This document shows positions 34,678 to 44,079 of a stretch of 64,000 nt of DNA, piece by piece. The stretch is from the NCBI RefSeq assembly GCF_016757755.1, contig NZ_CP068437.1, forward strand, positions 2,542,001 to 2,606,000, in the 5' to 3' direction. Each line of letters begins with the position of its first letter. Within the stretch, counting starts at the first letter, position 1. Under the pieces are notes generated by a model that made no database searches, had not been told where the DNA came from, and saw nothing but the letters and a program-made list of their open reading frames with translations. Source of the DNA: Shewanella sp. KX20019. GTDB taxonomy: Bacteria > Pseudomonadota > Gammaproteobacteria > Enterobacterales > Shewanellaceae. Position numbers and translations under genes: made by a program.

Positions 34678-37293
34678 CTATTGATCGCTGTAATCATTAC
34701 CGTAATAGCTGGCCAATAAAATCTGTTTTAGCTCAGCAATGAGCGGGTAACGTGGATTAGCACCTGTACATTGGTCGTCAAAGGCATCCTCTGCGAGTTC
34801 ATCTAGTTTTGCGATGAAGTCGGCTTCATTGACTCCTGCTGCTTGGATTGAGCTTGGAATGCCAATCTTCTCCTTGAGAGCATCAATTTCTTTAAGTAGA
34901 GCCTCGACTTTTTCTTCATCTGTAATGCCTTCACCTACGGTGCCATCTAGTTTTAAGTATTCTGCAATTTTTGCGTAACGACATAATGCCTTCGGTCTAT
35001 CATACTGGCTAAAGGCTGCCTGTTTGGTCGGCATATCAGTCGCGTTAAAACGAATGACGTTACTTATTAATAATGCATTTGCGAGTCCGTGAGCAAGATG
35101 AAATTCAGCGCCGAGTTTATGTGCCATTGAGTGGCAGATCCCGAGGAACGCGTTAGCAAATGCGATCCCCGCGATTGTAGCGCCATTATGTACTTTTTCA
35201 CGCGCTAATGGCGCTTGGGCACCATGTTCGTAGGAATCTGGCAAATGAGTAAACAATAGATCGAGTGCTTGCAAGGCCTGGCCATCACTGTATTCATTAG
35301 CCATAACACTGACATATGCCTCAAGTGCATGAGTTATTGCGTCAATACCACCAAAAGCCGTTAAAGACTTTGGCATATCCATAACAAGGTTTGGATCAAC
35401 AATTGCCATATTAGGCGTTAGCTCGTAGTCGGCAATCGGGTATTTCATACCGGTCTTTTCATCGGTGACTACCGCAAATGGAGTGACTTCAGAACCCGTA
35501 CCAGAGGTTGTTGGAATTGCTACCATCATGGCTTTTTTACCGAGCTTAGGAAATTTGTAGATACGTTTACGGATATCCATAAAGCGCAGTGCTAGGTCGG
35601 CAAAATCAACATCGGGATGTTCATACATCACCCAGATGATTTTGGCTGCATCCATAGGAGAGCCGCCGCCAAGTGCAATGATCACATCAGGTTGGAAACT
35701 TTTAGCAACTTTCGCACCTTGGTTGACAATTTCCATTGTAGGATCGGCTTCGACATCGTAGAACACTTCAGTTTCAACACCTTGGCTCTTCAATATTTTT
35801 ATCGTCTCATTGCAATAGCCATTATTAAACAGGTATTTATCAGTAACAATGAGAGCACGTTTTTTGTCTGATAACTCTTCTAATGCAATGGGCAGACTGC
35901 CGCGACGGAAATAGATAGACGAAGGTAGTTTGTGCCACAGCATATTCTCTGCTCTCTTTGCGACCATTTTTTTATTAATAAGATGGCTTGGACCGACATT
36001 CTCAGAAATCGAGTTACCACCCCATGAACCGCAGCCTAAGGTTAACGATGGCGCTAGTTTGAAATTATAAAGATCGCCAATGCCACCTTGTGAAGCGGGG
36101 GTATTGATGAGAATACGTGCCGTTTTCATTCTAAAACCAAACGCTTTAACGCGGTCGGTTTGGGTATCTTGGTCTGTATAGAGGCCTGATGTGTGTCCAA
36201 TACCGCCAAGTGTTACCAACGCTTCTGCTTTGTCCATTGCATCGTTAAAATCATCTGCACGATACATCGCTAACAGCGGTGATAGTTTTTCATGGGCAAA
36301 AGCTTCAGCCTGGTCGATATTGGAGACTTCACCAATAAGGACCTTTGTACTGTAGTGCACATCAATACCTGCCATTTTGGCAATAGTCGCAGCGCTTTGG
36401 CCGACGATATCCGCATTTAAGCCACCGTTTTTAAGAATGACATTTTGCATTAATGCTGTTTCTTCAATGCTTAGCATGTAACCGCCGTGACTGGCAAAGC
36501 GCTCTTTTACCGTATCGTAGATCTCGTCCACAATAATGACGGCTTGCTCAGATGCGCATACAACACCGTTATCAAAGGTTTTTGACATTAAAATTGAGCT
36601 AACGGCGCGTTTAATATCGGCAGTTTCGTCAATAACGATCGGCGTGTTACCCGCGCCAACACCGATAGCAGGCTTACCAGACGAGTAGGCGGCTTTAACC
36701 ATTCCAGGACCGCCAGTGGCCAAAATGAGGTTAATATCTGCATGGGTCATTAATTGATTTGATAAAGCCACGGATGGCTCATCTATCCAACCGATAATAT
36801 CTTTAGGGGCACCAGCAGCTACAGCGGCTTCCAGTACAATTCGAGCTGCAGTCGTCGTCGAGTTCTTAGCTCTTGGGTGCGGAGAGAAGATAATACCATT
36901 GCGAGTTTTTAAGCTAATGAGTGCTTTAAATATTGCAGTTGAAGTGGGGTTTGTTGTGGGGACGATACCGCAGATGAGACCGACGGGTTCAGCGATAGTA
37001 ATAGTTCCGAAAGTAGGGTCTTCAGAAAGGATCCCACAGGTTTTCTCATCCTTATATTTGTTATAGATATACTCAGAGGCAAAGTGGTTTTTAATCACTT
37101 TATCTTCAAGCACCCCCATCCGTGTTTCGGTTGCTGCCATTTTGGCCAAAGATATTCGAGCATCTGCCGCTGCAAGGGCTGCAGCTCGGAAGATAACATC
37201 GACCTGCTCCTGTGAGTATTCTGCAAATTGTCGTTGCGCTTCAACGACCTTGCCCACCAGAAGATTGAGTTCTGTTTCATTGGTAACTGTCAT
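34678..37293 (-). CDS. adhE: Bifunctional acetaldehyde-CoA/alcohol dehydrogenase
   Basis: An 871-residue fermentative enzyme that reduces acetyl-CoA to acetaldehyde and then ethanol, forming spirosomes in known cases. The N-terminal aldehyde dehydrogenase domain (about 1-430) has catalytic Cys246 in GVVCASEQA. The C-terminal iron-dependent alcohol dehydrogenase domain (about 450-865) has GGGSPMDAAK and the iron ligands around HALEAYVS, CHSMAHKLG and HLAHGLANA. I choose ATG 37293 (MTVTNETELN) with AGGA 8 bp upstream, not the earlier frame start at 37320. ychE is divergent beyond it, as in E. coli. Confidence 0.97.
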   Translation of the reverse strand: MTVTNETELNLLVGKVVEAQRQFAEYSQEQVDVIFRAAALAAADARISLAKMAATETRMGVLEDKVIKNHFASEYIYNKYKDEKTCGILSEDPTFGTITIAEPVGLICGIVPTTNPTSTAIFKALISLKTRNGIIFSPHPRAKNSTTTAARIVLEAAVAAGAPKDIIGWIDEPSVALSNQLMTHADINLILATGGPGMVKAAYSSGKPAIGVGAGNTPIVIDETADIKRAVSSILMSKTFDNGVVCASEQAVIIVDEIYDTVKERFASHGGYMLSIEETALMQNVILKNGGLNADIVGQSAATIAKMAGIDVHYSTKVLIGEVSNIDQAEAFAHEKLSPLLAMYRADDFNDAMDKAEALVTLGGIGHTSGLYTDQDTQTDRVKAFGFRMKTARILINTPASQGGIGDLYNFKLAPSLTLGCGSWGGNSISENVGPSHLINKKMVAKRAENMLWHKLPSSIYFRRGSLPIALEELSDKKRALIVTDKYLFNNGYCNETIKILKSQGVETEVFYDVEADPTMEIVNQGAKVAKSFQPDVIIALGGGSPMDAAKIIWVMYEHPDVDFADLALRFMDIRKRIYKFPKLGKKAMMVAIPTTSGTGSEVTPFAVVTDEKTGMKYPIADYELTPNMAIVDPNLVMDMPKSLTAFGGIDAITHALEAYVSVMANEYSDGQALQALDLLFTHLPDSYEHGAQAPLAREKVHNGATIAGIAFANAFLGICHSMAHKLGAEFHLAHGLANALLISNVIRFNATDMPTKQAAFSQYDRPKALCRYAKIAEYLKLDGTVGEGITDEEKVEALLKEIDALKEKIGIPSSIQAAGVNEADFIAKLDELAEDAFDDQCTGANPRYPLIAELKQILLASYYGNDYSDQ

Positions 37294-37623
37294 AATGTGC
37301 GTCCTAAAAAAATTTAGCAAAAATCATGTTTTGCTAACCTTTCTTTGACTATATTTAGTCTCCATGAAGAAAAATTACACTCAAATGGACTTGTTGACCG
37401 TGATCGGTACCGCAAAAATGGGGCTTTCTGTAATAAAATAACTACCTTAACAACAGAGTGTGACGTTACTGTGGAAACGAGTGGATAAATTGATTACTAA
37501 AATTTGTTCAAAGTTGTGATTTTGGTTAGAAAATCTCATTTTTCGATTTGGGATACATAAGGTAGAGTAGCGCCACTTTTATAATTGCTAGAATAAATGC
37601 ATGAAAGTGCAGAGGATAAGACG
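37294..37623. other. Divergent intergenic region adhE / ychE
   Basis: 330 bp between the chosen starts of two divergent genes, AT-rich, with no ORF of note. A poor FNR-like match (TTGAC-CGTG-ATCGG, 37394-37407, 7 of 10) is present. Promoters for both genes must lie here, but I cannot place them with confidence. Confidence 0.5.
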
Positions 37624-38256
37624 TTGGATTTAACTCTTTATGTAAAGTTTTTTTTAGGGTTAATAGCGATCATCAATCCAGTCGGGTTGTTGCCAGTATT
37701 TGTAGGTTTAACCAGTCATCAAACTGAATCTGAGCGCAACCAAACAGGTAAAATCGCTAACTTTGCAGTGGTGATTATTTTGCTAGTCACCATTTTTGCA
37801 GGGCAACATATTTTGAACCTGTTTAGTATCTCACTATCTGCATTTAGAATCGCCGGCGGGTCGCTTATTTGCATTATTGCAATGTCGATGCTGCAAGGTA
37901 AGCTTGGTGAAGTTAAGCGAAACAAAGAGGAAGATCGAGAAGCGTCAGGCATGGAGTCGGTCGCTGTTGTGCCGCTGGCGTTACCTTTGATGGCAGGACC
38001 CGGTGCAATTAGTTCTGTTATTGTCTCTGCGGCGGAGCATAATAGCTTTGAGAACCTTATTGGCATGTCTATAACGGTTATCCTTTTCGGCTTGCTAAGC
38101 TTTATGCTGTTCAGAATGGCGCCAGTGATCTTTAAAGTACTGGGTAATACTGGTATTAACGTAATTACCCGCCTTATGGGACTATTGATGCTTTCCATCG
38201 GTATTGAAGTTATCGCGGCTGGCGTTAAAGGTTTGTTTCCTGGCTTTATGAATTAA
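37624..38256 (+). CDS. ychE: MarC-family inner-membrane protein YchE
   Basis: A 210-residue polytopic membrane protein of unknown transport function. It closely follows E. coli YchE: YVKFFLGLIAIINPVGLLPV, FRIAGGSLICIIAMSMLQGK, VVPLALPLMAGPGAISS and NVITRLMGLLMLSIGIE. Six hydrophobic segments are visible. I choose TTG 37624 (MDLTLYVKFF), since AGAGGAT stands 7 bp upstream; an ATG at 37597 would add nine polar residues with no ribosome site. Neighbourhood with adhE is conserved from E. coli. Confidence 0.88.
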   Translation: MDLTLYVKFFLGLIAIINPVGLLPVFVGLTSHQTESERNQTGKIANFAVVIILLVTIFAGQHILNLFSISLSAFRIAGGSLICIIAMSMLQGKLGEVKRNKEEDREASGMESVAVVPLALPLMAGPGAISSVIVSAAEHNSFENLIGMSITVILFGLLSFMLFRMAPVIFKVLGNTGINVITRLMGLLMLSIGIEVIAAGVKGLFPGFMN

Positions 38257-38275
38257 TGATGGTTACCGTATACAC

Positions 38276-38303
38276 AAAGGCACCTATTAAGGTGCCTTTT
38301 TTG
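38276..38303 (+). terminator. Terminator of ychE
   Basis: A 10-bp stem AAAGGCACCT with a short loop and a six-T tail, 20 bp after the stop. Confidence 0.9.
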
Positions 38304-38410
38304 TTGCGCTGGTAGATGACAAAGTCTAAGGGTGACGTACTGGTACTTATTAATATTAAAGACACTAACTATACTTTCAAGAACGAATACATGAATACGG
38401 GTAAATCACA

Positions 38411-39460
38411 ATGCTAATCACAAGCTGCCAGCGTCCTTTATATGTAAAGCAACTGTTTGATAGAGATAGCTGTACCTACACCTACCTGCTGGCAGACCCA
38501 AAAACCCATGAAGGGGCAATTATTGATGCGGTTAAAGAACATCTGCAACGAGACCTGCAATATATTGAAGAGCTTGGTATCGAGCTTCTTTATATCATTG
38601 AAACGCATATTCATGCCGACCATATCACCTCGGCAGGTTTAATCAGGCAAAAAACGGGTGCGCAGATTGTTTACAGTCAAACGGCAGCCGTCAAATCAAT
38701 AGATATAGAACTGAAAGAGGGCGATGAACTTCCTATCGGGGGCCATCACATCAGGGCAATAAATACACCGGGCCATACCCATGGCTGTATGAGTTTTTAT
38801 GTGGATGGTATGGTTTTTACCGGTGACTGCTTGTTAATCCGGGGCTGTGGCCGTACAGACTTTCAAGAGGGTGACTCAGGGGATTTGTACAATAGCATCA
38901 CCAAAAAGTTGTTTAGTTTGGCGGATGAAACGGTTATTTATCCTGGGCATGATTATAATGGTAAAACCAGCTCAACGATTGCTGAAGAGAAACAATGGAA
39001 TCCCCGGTTGGGTCAAAATAAATCACTCGATGAATTTTTGCAGATCATGAGTAACCTGAACCTAGACCTTCCTAAAAAAATCAATGAAGCCGTACCCGCC
39101 AATACTAACTGCGGTATTAACTTTAATCCGGATGCTTATATTCATAACGACTTTTCGATGAGTGCGCTTTATAACGTTTGGCTAAAAGAAAACAGCAACA
39201 CATTAATCATCGATAATCGCACAAAAGAAGAATATTCAGAAGGGCATATCCCTCGCAGTCAAAACATACCATTTGGGACTGAGTCACAACATCTGGAAGA
39301 ATTGAAAGGCTTTAATCATATCTACCTCTACTGCCACTCTGGACGTAGAGCCCAAACTGCATTAACCAATCTGTCTATTATGGGGCTGGATAATATTACC
39401 TGCGTTAGCCATTCTGGTTTACCTGCATGGATCGCAATGAACTACCCAATAGAGCGCTAA
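38411..39460 (+). CDS. Persulfide dioxygenase-rhodanese fusion
   Basis: A 349-residue two-domain protein. Residues about 10-240 are a metallo-beta-lactamase fold of the ETHE1/persulfide dioxygenase type: H66-x-H68-x-D70-H71, GHTHGCMSF, FTGDCLLIRGCGRTDF. The GCGRTDFQ stretch is typical of ETHE1 rather than glyoxalase II. Residues about 255-345 are a rhodanese domain with active Cys308 in YCHSGRRA. The fusion should oxidise glutathione persulfide to sulfite and exchange sulphur with thiosulfate, as in bacterial PRF proteins. It is monocistronic. Confidence 0.9.
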   Translation: MLITSCQRPLYVKQLFDRDSCTYTYLLADPKTHEGAIIDAVKEHLQRDLQYIEELGIELLYIIETHIHADHITSAGLIRQKTGAQIVYSQTAAVKSIDIELKEGDELPIGGHHIRAINTPGHTHGCMSFYVDGMVFTGDCLLIRGCGRTDFQEGDSGDLYNSITKKLFSLADETVIYPGHDYNGKTSSTIAEEKQWNPRLGQNKSLDEFLQIMSNLNLDLPKKINEAVPANTNCGINFNPDAYIHNDFSMSALYNVWLKENSNTLIIDNRTKEEYSEGHIPRSQNIPFGTESQHLEELKGFNHIYLYCHSGRRAQTALTNLSIMGLDNITCVSHSGLPAWIAMNYPIER

Positions 39461-39756
39461 GTCTATAGATAATTTAAACACTCGTTTTAGCATTCTGAAT
39501 ACGGCTAACTTAACGGTATATCGCTTTGCTTCGGTTGATGCTTAAATTGGGCTATGAAAAGGTAAGGCCCATTGAAGGGAATTTTGTAACAGGTAAATGT
39601 GTAAACAAGGTATTAAAATTCATCGTTATAAAACAGGAACATAGTTTAGCTCATTGCCTAACTCACTTTTTAGAAAGATAAAAAGTGATAGGCAGTATTG
39701 AAAATGAGTCGATTTCATTGCCAATCGATATCTATCACCGTAGTGCAGCTTAGGTA
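39461..39756. other. Intergenic stretch between the persulfide dioxygenase gene and dgt
   Basis: 296 bp between convergent genes. An imperfect inverted repeat TCACTTTTT/AAAAAGTGA (about 39663-39689) is the only structure I see; it lacks a clear G+C stem, so it is a weak terminator at best. Nothing else is recognisable. Confidence 0.4.
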
Positions 39757-41091
39757 TTAAAGCTCTCGGTTTAATTCAATCATCGAACCTGACTTAGGGC
39801 TAAACAGATGTTGGTGCAGCCTTGCGGCAAACTCGTCTGTCATGCCTGATATATAATCCGCAATCACACGATGGCAGTTAAGCCCTTGCTCTTTTGCTTC
39901 AGTCCAACGCGCTTGGGTATTTGTGGGCAATAGCCGTTCTGGATCTGAAATGAATGCTTCAAATAGCTCCATCACAATTTGCTGACCTTTATATTCGAGC
40001 ATCTGGATCTCTGGCTTTCTAATCACATACTGATATACAAACTGCTTTAATATCTCTAAGGCTTCGTTAAAAGCACCTTCAAGTGCGGCGTTAAATTTTA
40101 GTAGTGGCTCACTAAACCCTTCAACATCGATAATCGATATCGCAGTGACAAAGCCATTGACTAAAGTACCGATGGCATCTTTTCTTAGATGATGTTTACT
40201 GGAAAACAATCGTTCACCTATGGTAGAAAATTCATTACGGATCCAATCATCATTACTTTGTTTGAGTTTAGTTTCGACGGCGAGCGTCCATTGTTCACGG
40301 CTAACTATCCCCATTACGATTGCATCTTCTAAATCATGAACTGCATAGGCTATATCATCAGCGAGTTCCATTATTGAGCAGTCAAATGACTTGTATTGGG
40401 TTCGTCTATGCTTTGATTTATCCACTAATTGATGTGACAGAAACAGCGCTTTATCTGATGTAGATAATGGTTCCAGTACCCAGTTAAGCACCTCTAAGTC
40501 ATCATCAAAAAGACCTTTAACCGGCGGCCACTCAGAGGGTTTTAATTGACGAAAGTGGCTCACGTCACTGAAAGGTAGTTGACGGTGAAGCAGGCTATAG
40601 GGAGCAGGGTATTTAAGGACCCCTAATAGCGTTCGACGACACAGGTTCATACCATAATACTCAGTATAGGGTTCCAGGCGAGCTAGTATCCTAAAGGTTT
40701 GTCCATTACCTTCGAAACCGCCATGTTTGCGCATCATATAGTTAAGTGCAACTTCACCACCATGGCCAAAGGGCGGATGACCTATGTCATGGGCAAGAGA
40801 TATAGATTCGATCAGGCTCATAGAATCAAGCAATTGGTCTTGCTCAGGGTGCTTTTGCTTAAGCTGAGCACGGATCCCTGTGCCTATTTGACTGACTTCA
40901 AGCGAATGGGTCAAACGAGTTCGATAAAAATCATTGAGTCCAATCCCCAAGACTTGAGTCTTGGCTTGTAGCCTTCTAAAGGCTGCCGAATGTAATATAC
41001 GTGCTCGGTCTCTTTGGTAAGGACTACGATGATCGTTACGTCGTTGCTTGTCTTCTGTTAATCGCCGCTCATGCCAAGGTGTACTATCCAT
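39757..41091 (-). CDS. dgt: dGTPase-like deoxynucleotide triphosphohydrolase
   Basis: A 444-residue HD-domain enzyme that hydrolyses dNTPs to nucleoside and triphosphate. Metal ligands are in LTHSLEVSQIG and SLAHDIGHPPFGHGGE, followed by ELADDIAYAVHDLEDA. The N-terminus RDRARILHSAAFRRLQAKTQV is typical. This is the dgt-like family (type 2) rather than the 505-residue E. coli Dgt, so substrate preference is not assigned. It starts 19 bp after yfbR, so two nucleotide-pool phosphohydrolases are co-transcribed. Confidence 0.92.
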   Translation of the reverse strand: MDSTPWHERRLTEDKQRRNDHRSPYQRDRARILHSAAFRRLQAKTQVLGIGLNDFYRTRLTHSLEVSQIGTGIRAQLKQKHPEQDQLLDSMSLIESISLAHDIGHPPFGHGGEVALNYMMRKHGGFEGNGQTFRILARLEPYTEYYGMNLCRRTLLGVLKYPAPYSLLHRQLPFSDVSHFRQLKPSEWPPVKGLFDDDLEVLNWVLEPLSTSDKALFLSHQLVDKSKHRRTQYKSFDCSIMELADDIAYAVHDLEDAIVMGIVSREQWTLAVETKLKQSNDDWIRNEFSTIGERLFSSKHHLRKDAIGTLVNGFVTAISIIDVEGFSEPLLKFNAALEGAFNEALEILKQFVYQYVIRKPEIQMLEYKGQQIVMELFEAFISDPERLLPTNTQARWTEAKEQGLNCHRVIADYISGMTDEFAARLHQHLFSPKSGSMIELNREL

Positions 41092-41110
41092 GCGGGTTCC
41101 TCACTCGTTA

Positions 41111-41698
41111 CTAAAGCAATTTATTAATATCATCGAGATCAAGCGTAAAGCTTGGAATAAAACACTCTATAAAATAGTTTACGGCTGGATTAGGATTATC
41201 TTTAAGACTTTGCTCTAAACGTTTTTGTGCAGTATTAAACTCAGTGTTACCAGCACGACGCTCTTCTAAGCACTTTAAATAAGCACAAAGTGTGTCTGCA
41301 GCCTTTACCAGCGCCTTGTATTGTGGGTCGGCGTACTCACTTGTAAGCAAAGCCCGATAATCCTCTTTGAACTCTTCAGGTACCATTTCAAGCAACCGAT
41401 GCTCAGCAATGGCCTCAATTTTTTTATACTCAGCTTCAATCTCTTTATTGAAATACTTTACTGGAGTGGGGAGATCGCCGGTGAGGATCTCGCTGGCATC
41501 ATGGTATATAGCTATTGTCGCTGCTCGGTTAGGGTCGAAGTTGCCATCAAATTTTTTGTTGCTAATTATGGCGAGGGAGTGCGCAACCATAGCGACTTGT
41601 AGAGAGTGCTCTTGAACATTCTCTGTTCTAACATTATACATTAGCGGCCAGCGTTGAATTAATTTCATTCTAGCTAAATGGGCGAATAAGTGACTCAT
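41111..41698 (-). CDS. yfbR: 5'-deoxynucleotidase YfbR
   Basis: A 195-residue HD-domain enzyme that dephosphorylates deoxyribonucleoside 5'-monophosphates. Key motifs are NVQEHSLQVAMVAH (first His) and IYHDASEILTGDLPTPVKY (HD pair). The length fits E. coli YfbR (199). It is upstream of dgt and downstream of alaA, separated from the latter by a terminator. Two systems limiting dNTP pools lie side by side. Confidence 0.95.
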   Translation of the reverse strand: MSHLFAHLARMKLIQRWPLMYNVRTENVQEHSLQVAMVAHSLAIISNKKFDGNFDPNRAATIAIYHDASEILTGDLPTPVKYFNKEIEAEYKKIEAIAEHRLLEMVPEEFKEDYRALLTSEYADPQYKALVKAADTLCAYLKCLEERRAGNTEFNTAQKRLEQSLKDNPNPAVNYFIECFIPSFTLDLDDINKLL

Positions 41699-41753
41699 TA
41701 CATTCCTTACACCAAGAGAGGGCTCATTGAGATTACCATAATCTAAACATTAA

Positions 41754-41775
41754 AAAACGACCCGTAGGTCGTTTT
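41754..41775 (-). terminator. Terminator of alaA
   Basis: A 9-bp stem AAAACGACC with a CGTA loop; on the minus strand a six-T run follows. It lies 92 bp after the alaA stop and before yfbR. Confidence 0.82.
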
Positions 41776-41866
41776 ACATTTGTTTAGTGCGATCTGCTTT
41801 CAAGGTGAATTTCGAATCCATCTCCCATCTACATCGCTTAAAACATTATTATCAAATGTAGTGAAG

Positions 41867-43081
41867 TTATTGCTTGTATCCGTCTAAGAATTCGCCGACT
41901 TCAGCCAGTGCTTTGGTTAGCTCATCTTTATAAGGTAAAAAGACGACCCTAAAATGATCAGGCTCTGGCCAGTTAAACGCAGTCCCTTGCACTAAAAGTA
42001 TCTTCTTCTCTTTTAACAGATCCAGCACTAGGCGTTCGTCGTCGCGTAAATTAAACTTTTTCTGATCTAGCTTTGCAAAAGCATATAACGCACCTTTGGG
42101 CTTAACCACACTGATACCAGGGATCTGATTTAGCATCTCAACACAGGTATCTCTTTGAATGCACAGTCGGCCGCCAGGTTGTACCAGTTCCTGTATGCTT
42201 TGATAACCGCCTAACGCGGTTTGAATTGCATGTTGATTGGGAACATTAGCGCACAGCCGCATAGATGCCAGCATATCTAAGCCCTCTATATAACTTTTGG
42301 CAGACTTTAAGTTGCCAGTAAGCATCATCCAGCCAACACGGAATCCCGCCGCTCTATAAACCTTTGACAGTCCATTAAAGGTGACGGTTAAAATATCATT
42401 CGACAGGCTTGCTGATGGAATATGCTTAGCGTCGTCATACAGGATTTTGTCATAGATCTCATCGCTAAATAGGATCATATCGTGCTGTCGACACAACTCG
42501 ATGACTTCAAGAATGAGTTCTTTGGAATATACCGCGCCAGTCGGGTTATTGGGGTTAATAAGCACAATCCCGCGTGTACGTGGGGTGATTTTGCTTTTTA
42601 TGTCATCAATATCAGGAAACCACTCAGACTGTTCATCACAGCGATAATGCTGAGCTTTGCCTCCCGACAGATGTACAGCTGCTGTCCATAGCGGATAATC
42701 GGGTGAGGGGATAAGCACCTCATCATCACTGTTGAGTAACCCCTGCATTGCCATTACGATGAGTTCTGACACACCATTACCAATGTAGATATCTTCTATA
42801 TCTACCCCAAAGATCCCTTGTGATTGGTAGTGTTGAACAATGGCTTTTCGGGCCGAAAATAGTCCTTTAGACTCACAGTAACCCTGAGCACTTGGTAGGT
42901 TTAAAATAACATCGCGTACGATCTCTTCTGGCGCTTCAAACCCAAAAGGAGCGGGATTACCGATGTTGAGTTTTAAGATCCTATGACCTTCATCCTCTAG
43001 TCTTCGCGCTTCTTTATGAACAGGACCACGAATATCGTAGCAAACAGAGTCCAATTTGGTGGATTTAATAATTGGCCGCAT
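41867..43081 (-). CDS. alaA: Glutamate-pyruvate aminotransferase AlaA
   Basis: A 404-residue PLP-dependent class I aminotransferase for alanine synthesis. The N-terminal GNPAPFGFEAPEEI, the NPNNPTGAVYSKE loop and the Schiff-base Lys240 in FNGLSKVYRAAGFRVGW all match E. coli AlaA (YfbQ), and Lys240 has the same number. The nearby yfbR repeats the E. coli neighbourhood. It is monocistronic with its own terminator. Confidence 0.95.
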   Translation of the reverse strand: MRPIIKSTKLDSVCYDIRGPVHKEARRLEDEGHRILKLNIGNPAPFGFEAPEEIVRDVILNLPSAQGYCESKGLFSARKAIVQHYQSQGIFGVDIEDIYIGNGVSELIVMAMQGLLNSDDEVLIPSPDYPLWTAAVHLSGGKAQHYRCDEQSEWFPDIDDIKSKITPRTRGIVLINPNNPTGAVYSKELILEVIELCRQHDMILFSDEIYDKILYDDAKHIPSASLSNDILTVTFNGLSKVYRAAGFRVGWMMLTGNLKSAKSYIEGLDMLASMRLCANVPNQHAIQTALGGYQSIQELVQPGGRLCIQRDTCVEMLNQIPGISVVKPKGALYAFAKLDQKKFNLRDDERLVLDLLKEKKILLVQGTAFNWPEPDHFRVVFLPYKDELTKALAEVGEFLDGYKQ

Positions 43082-43474
43082 CTAAACCTCGAAAATGCTT
43101 TAAAAATGAGTCTATTGTAGTTAAGACGTTAGTTGAGTGAACAATAGCTAAAAATAAATGACAAAGATAGCCCTTAATTTTCAATTTATTGGTCAGATCT
43201 ATCGTTCCGGCATAGGCTAATAAGTATTGGTGACGTTATATGCTACATAAGCTGTCGCAGTTGGCGTATGTGACTGCTGCGGCTTGTAGTTCACTAGGTT
43301 ATTCGCTAGTTGATCAAAATCAATAAAAGGCTAATTGATTCACTCGTTGCTCAGTAAGTCATATAAAACGTATTTAATAAGGGATTAAAGCTGAATTATG
43401 TAGTGATTCATTGCGGTTTAAGGCAATAAAAAAGCCAACCTTATTAGGTTGGCTTTTTTAGAAACGATGAAAGG
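43082..43474. other. Intergenic region between alaA and efp
   Basis: A 393-bp gap holding the alaA promoter at its left side and the efp terminator at its right. A 28-codon frame at 43240-43326, preceded by a weak GGTGA, is the only small ORF of note. No RNA gene is recognised. Confidence 0.5.
43428..43459 (-). terminator. Terminator of efp
   Basis: A stem AAAAAAGCCAACCT / AGGTTGGCTTTTTT with a short TATT-type loop. It lies 16 bp beyond the efp stop and has T-runs on both strands. Confidence 0.92.
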
Positions 43475-44035
43475 TTAAACGCGCTTCTTAAATTCGTTAG
43501 TGCGAGTATCAATTTCGATCATATCGCCAGTCTTAACGAAATCAGCAACGCTCAATGTGCTACCACCAGCGATGGTAGCAGGTTTCATCACTTTACCTGA
43601 AGTATCGCCACGAGCTGAAGGCTCGGTATAGGTCACTTCACGAGTTACTGTAATAGGTAGCTCTACCGAGATGGCTTTCTCTTCATAGAAAGTGACTTGG
43701 CAGATATCTTCTATACCGTCAACAATGTACGCCGCAGCGTCACCTAGGTTTTCTGCTTCTACGTCATACTGGTTGTATTCAGCATCCATGAATACATACA
43801 TAGGATCGGCATAGTATGAGTAAGTACAGTCAAGACGCTCAAGAATGATGTCATCTAACTTATCATCGCCTTTAAACGTTGTTTCAGTTGTAGAATCAAG
43901 TAAAACGTTTTTAAGCTTTAACTTTACGATAGCAGCATTACGGCCAGATCGAGTTGTTTCAGTCTTTAGTACAACCCACGGGCTGCCATCTAACATGATC
44001 ACGTTACCAGGACGGATTTCATGAGCAGTTTTCAT
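43475..44035 (-). CDS. efp: Elongation factor P
   Basis: A 186-residue translation factor that relieves stalling at polyproline. The modification loop is TTRSGRNAA with Arg at position 32, the residue rhamnosylated by EarP, in place of the Lys34 used by EpmA systems. The three beta-barrel domains are complete. It lies 44 bp downstream of earP with no terminator between, so enzyme and substrate are co-transcribed. Confidence 0.98.
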   Translation of the reverse strand: MKTAHEIRPGNVIMLDGSPWVVLKTETTRSGRNAAIVKLKLKNVLLDSTTETTFKGDDKLDDIILERLDCTYSYYADPMYVFMDAEYNQYDVEAENLGDAAAYIVDGIEDICQVTFYEEKAISVELPITVTREVTYTEPSARGDTSGKVMKPATIAGGSTLSVADFVKTGDMIEIDTRTNEFKKRV

Positions 44036-44079
44036 TACACTATTTCCTATTTTTGGTTTTTCTATTTCAACGCAGTATC

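Noticed and set aside
37394..37407. FNR box in the adhE upstream region
   Set aside because: Only 7 of 10 matches with a poor right half; not convincing.
37719..38198. 159-codon minus-strand frame inside ychE
   Set aside because: Shadow; the plus-strand frame matches YchE throughout.
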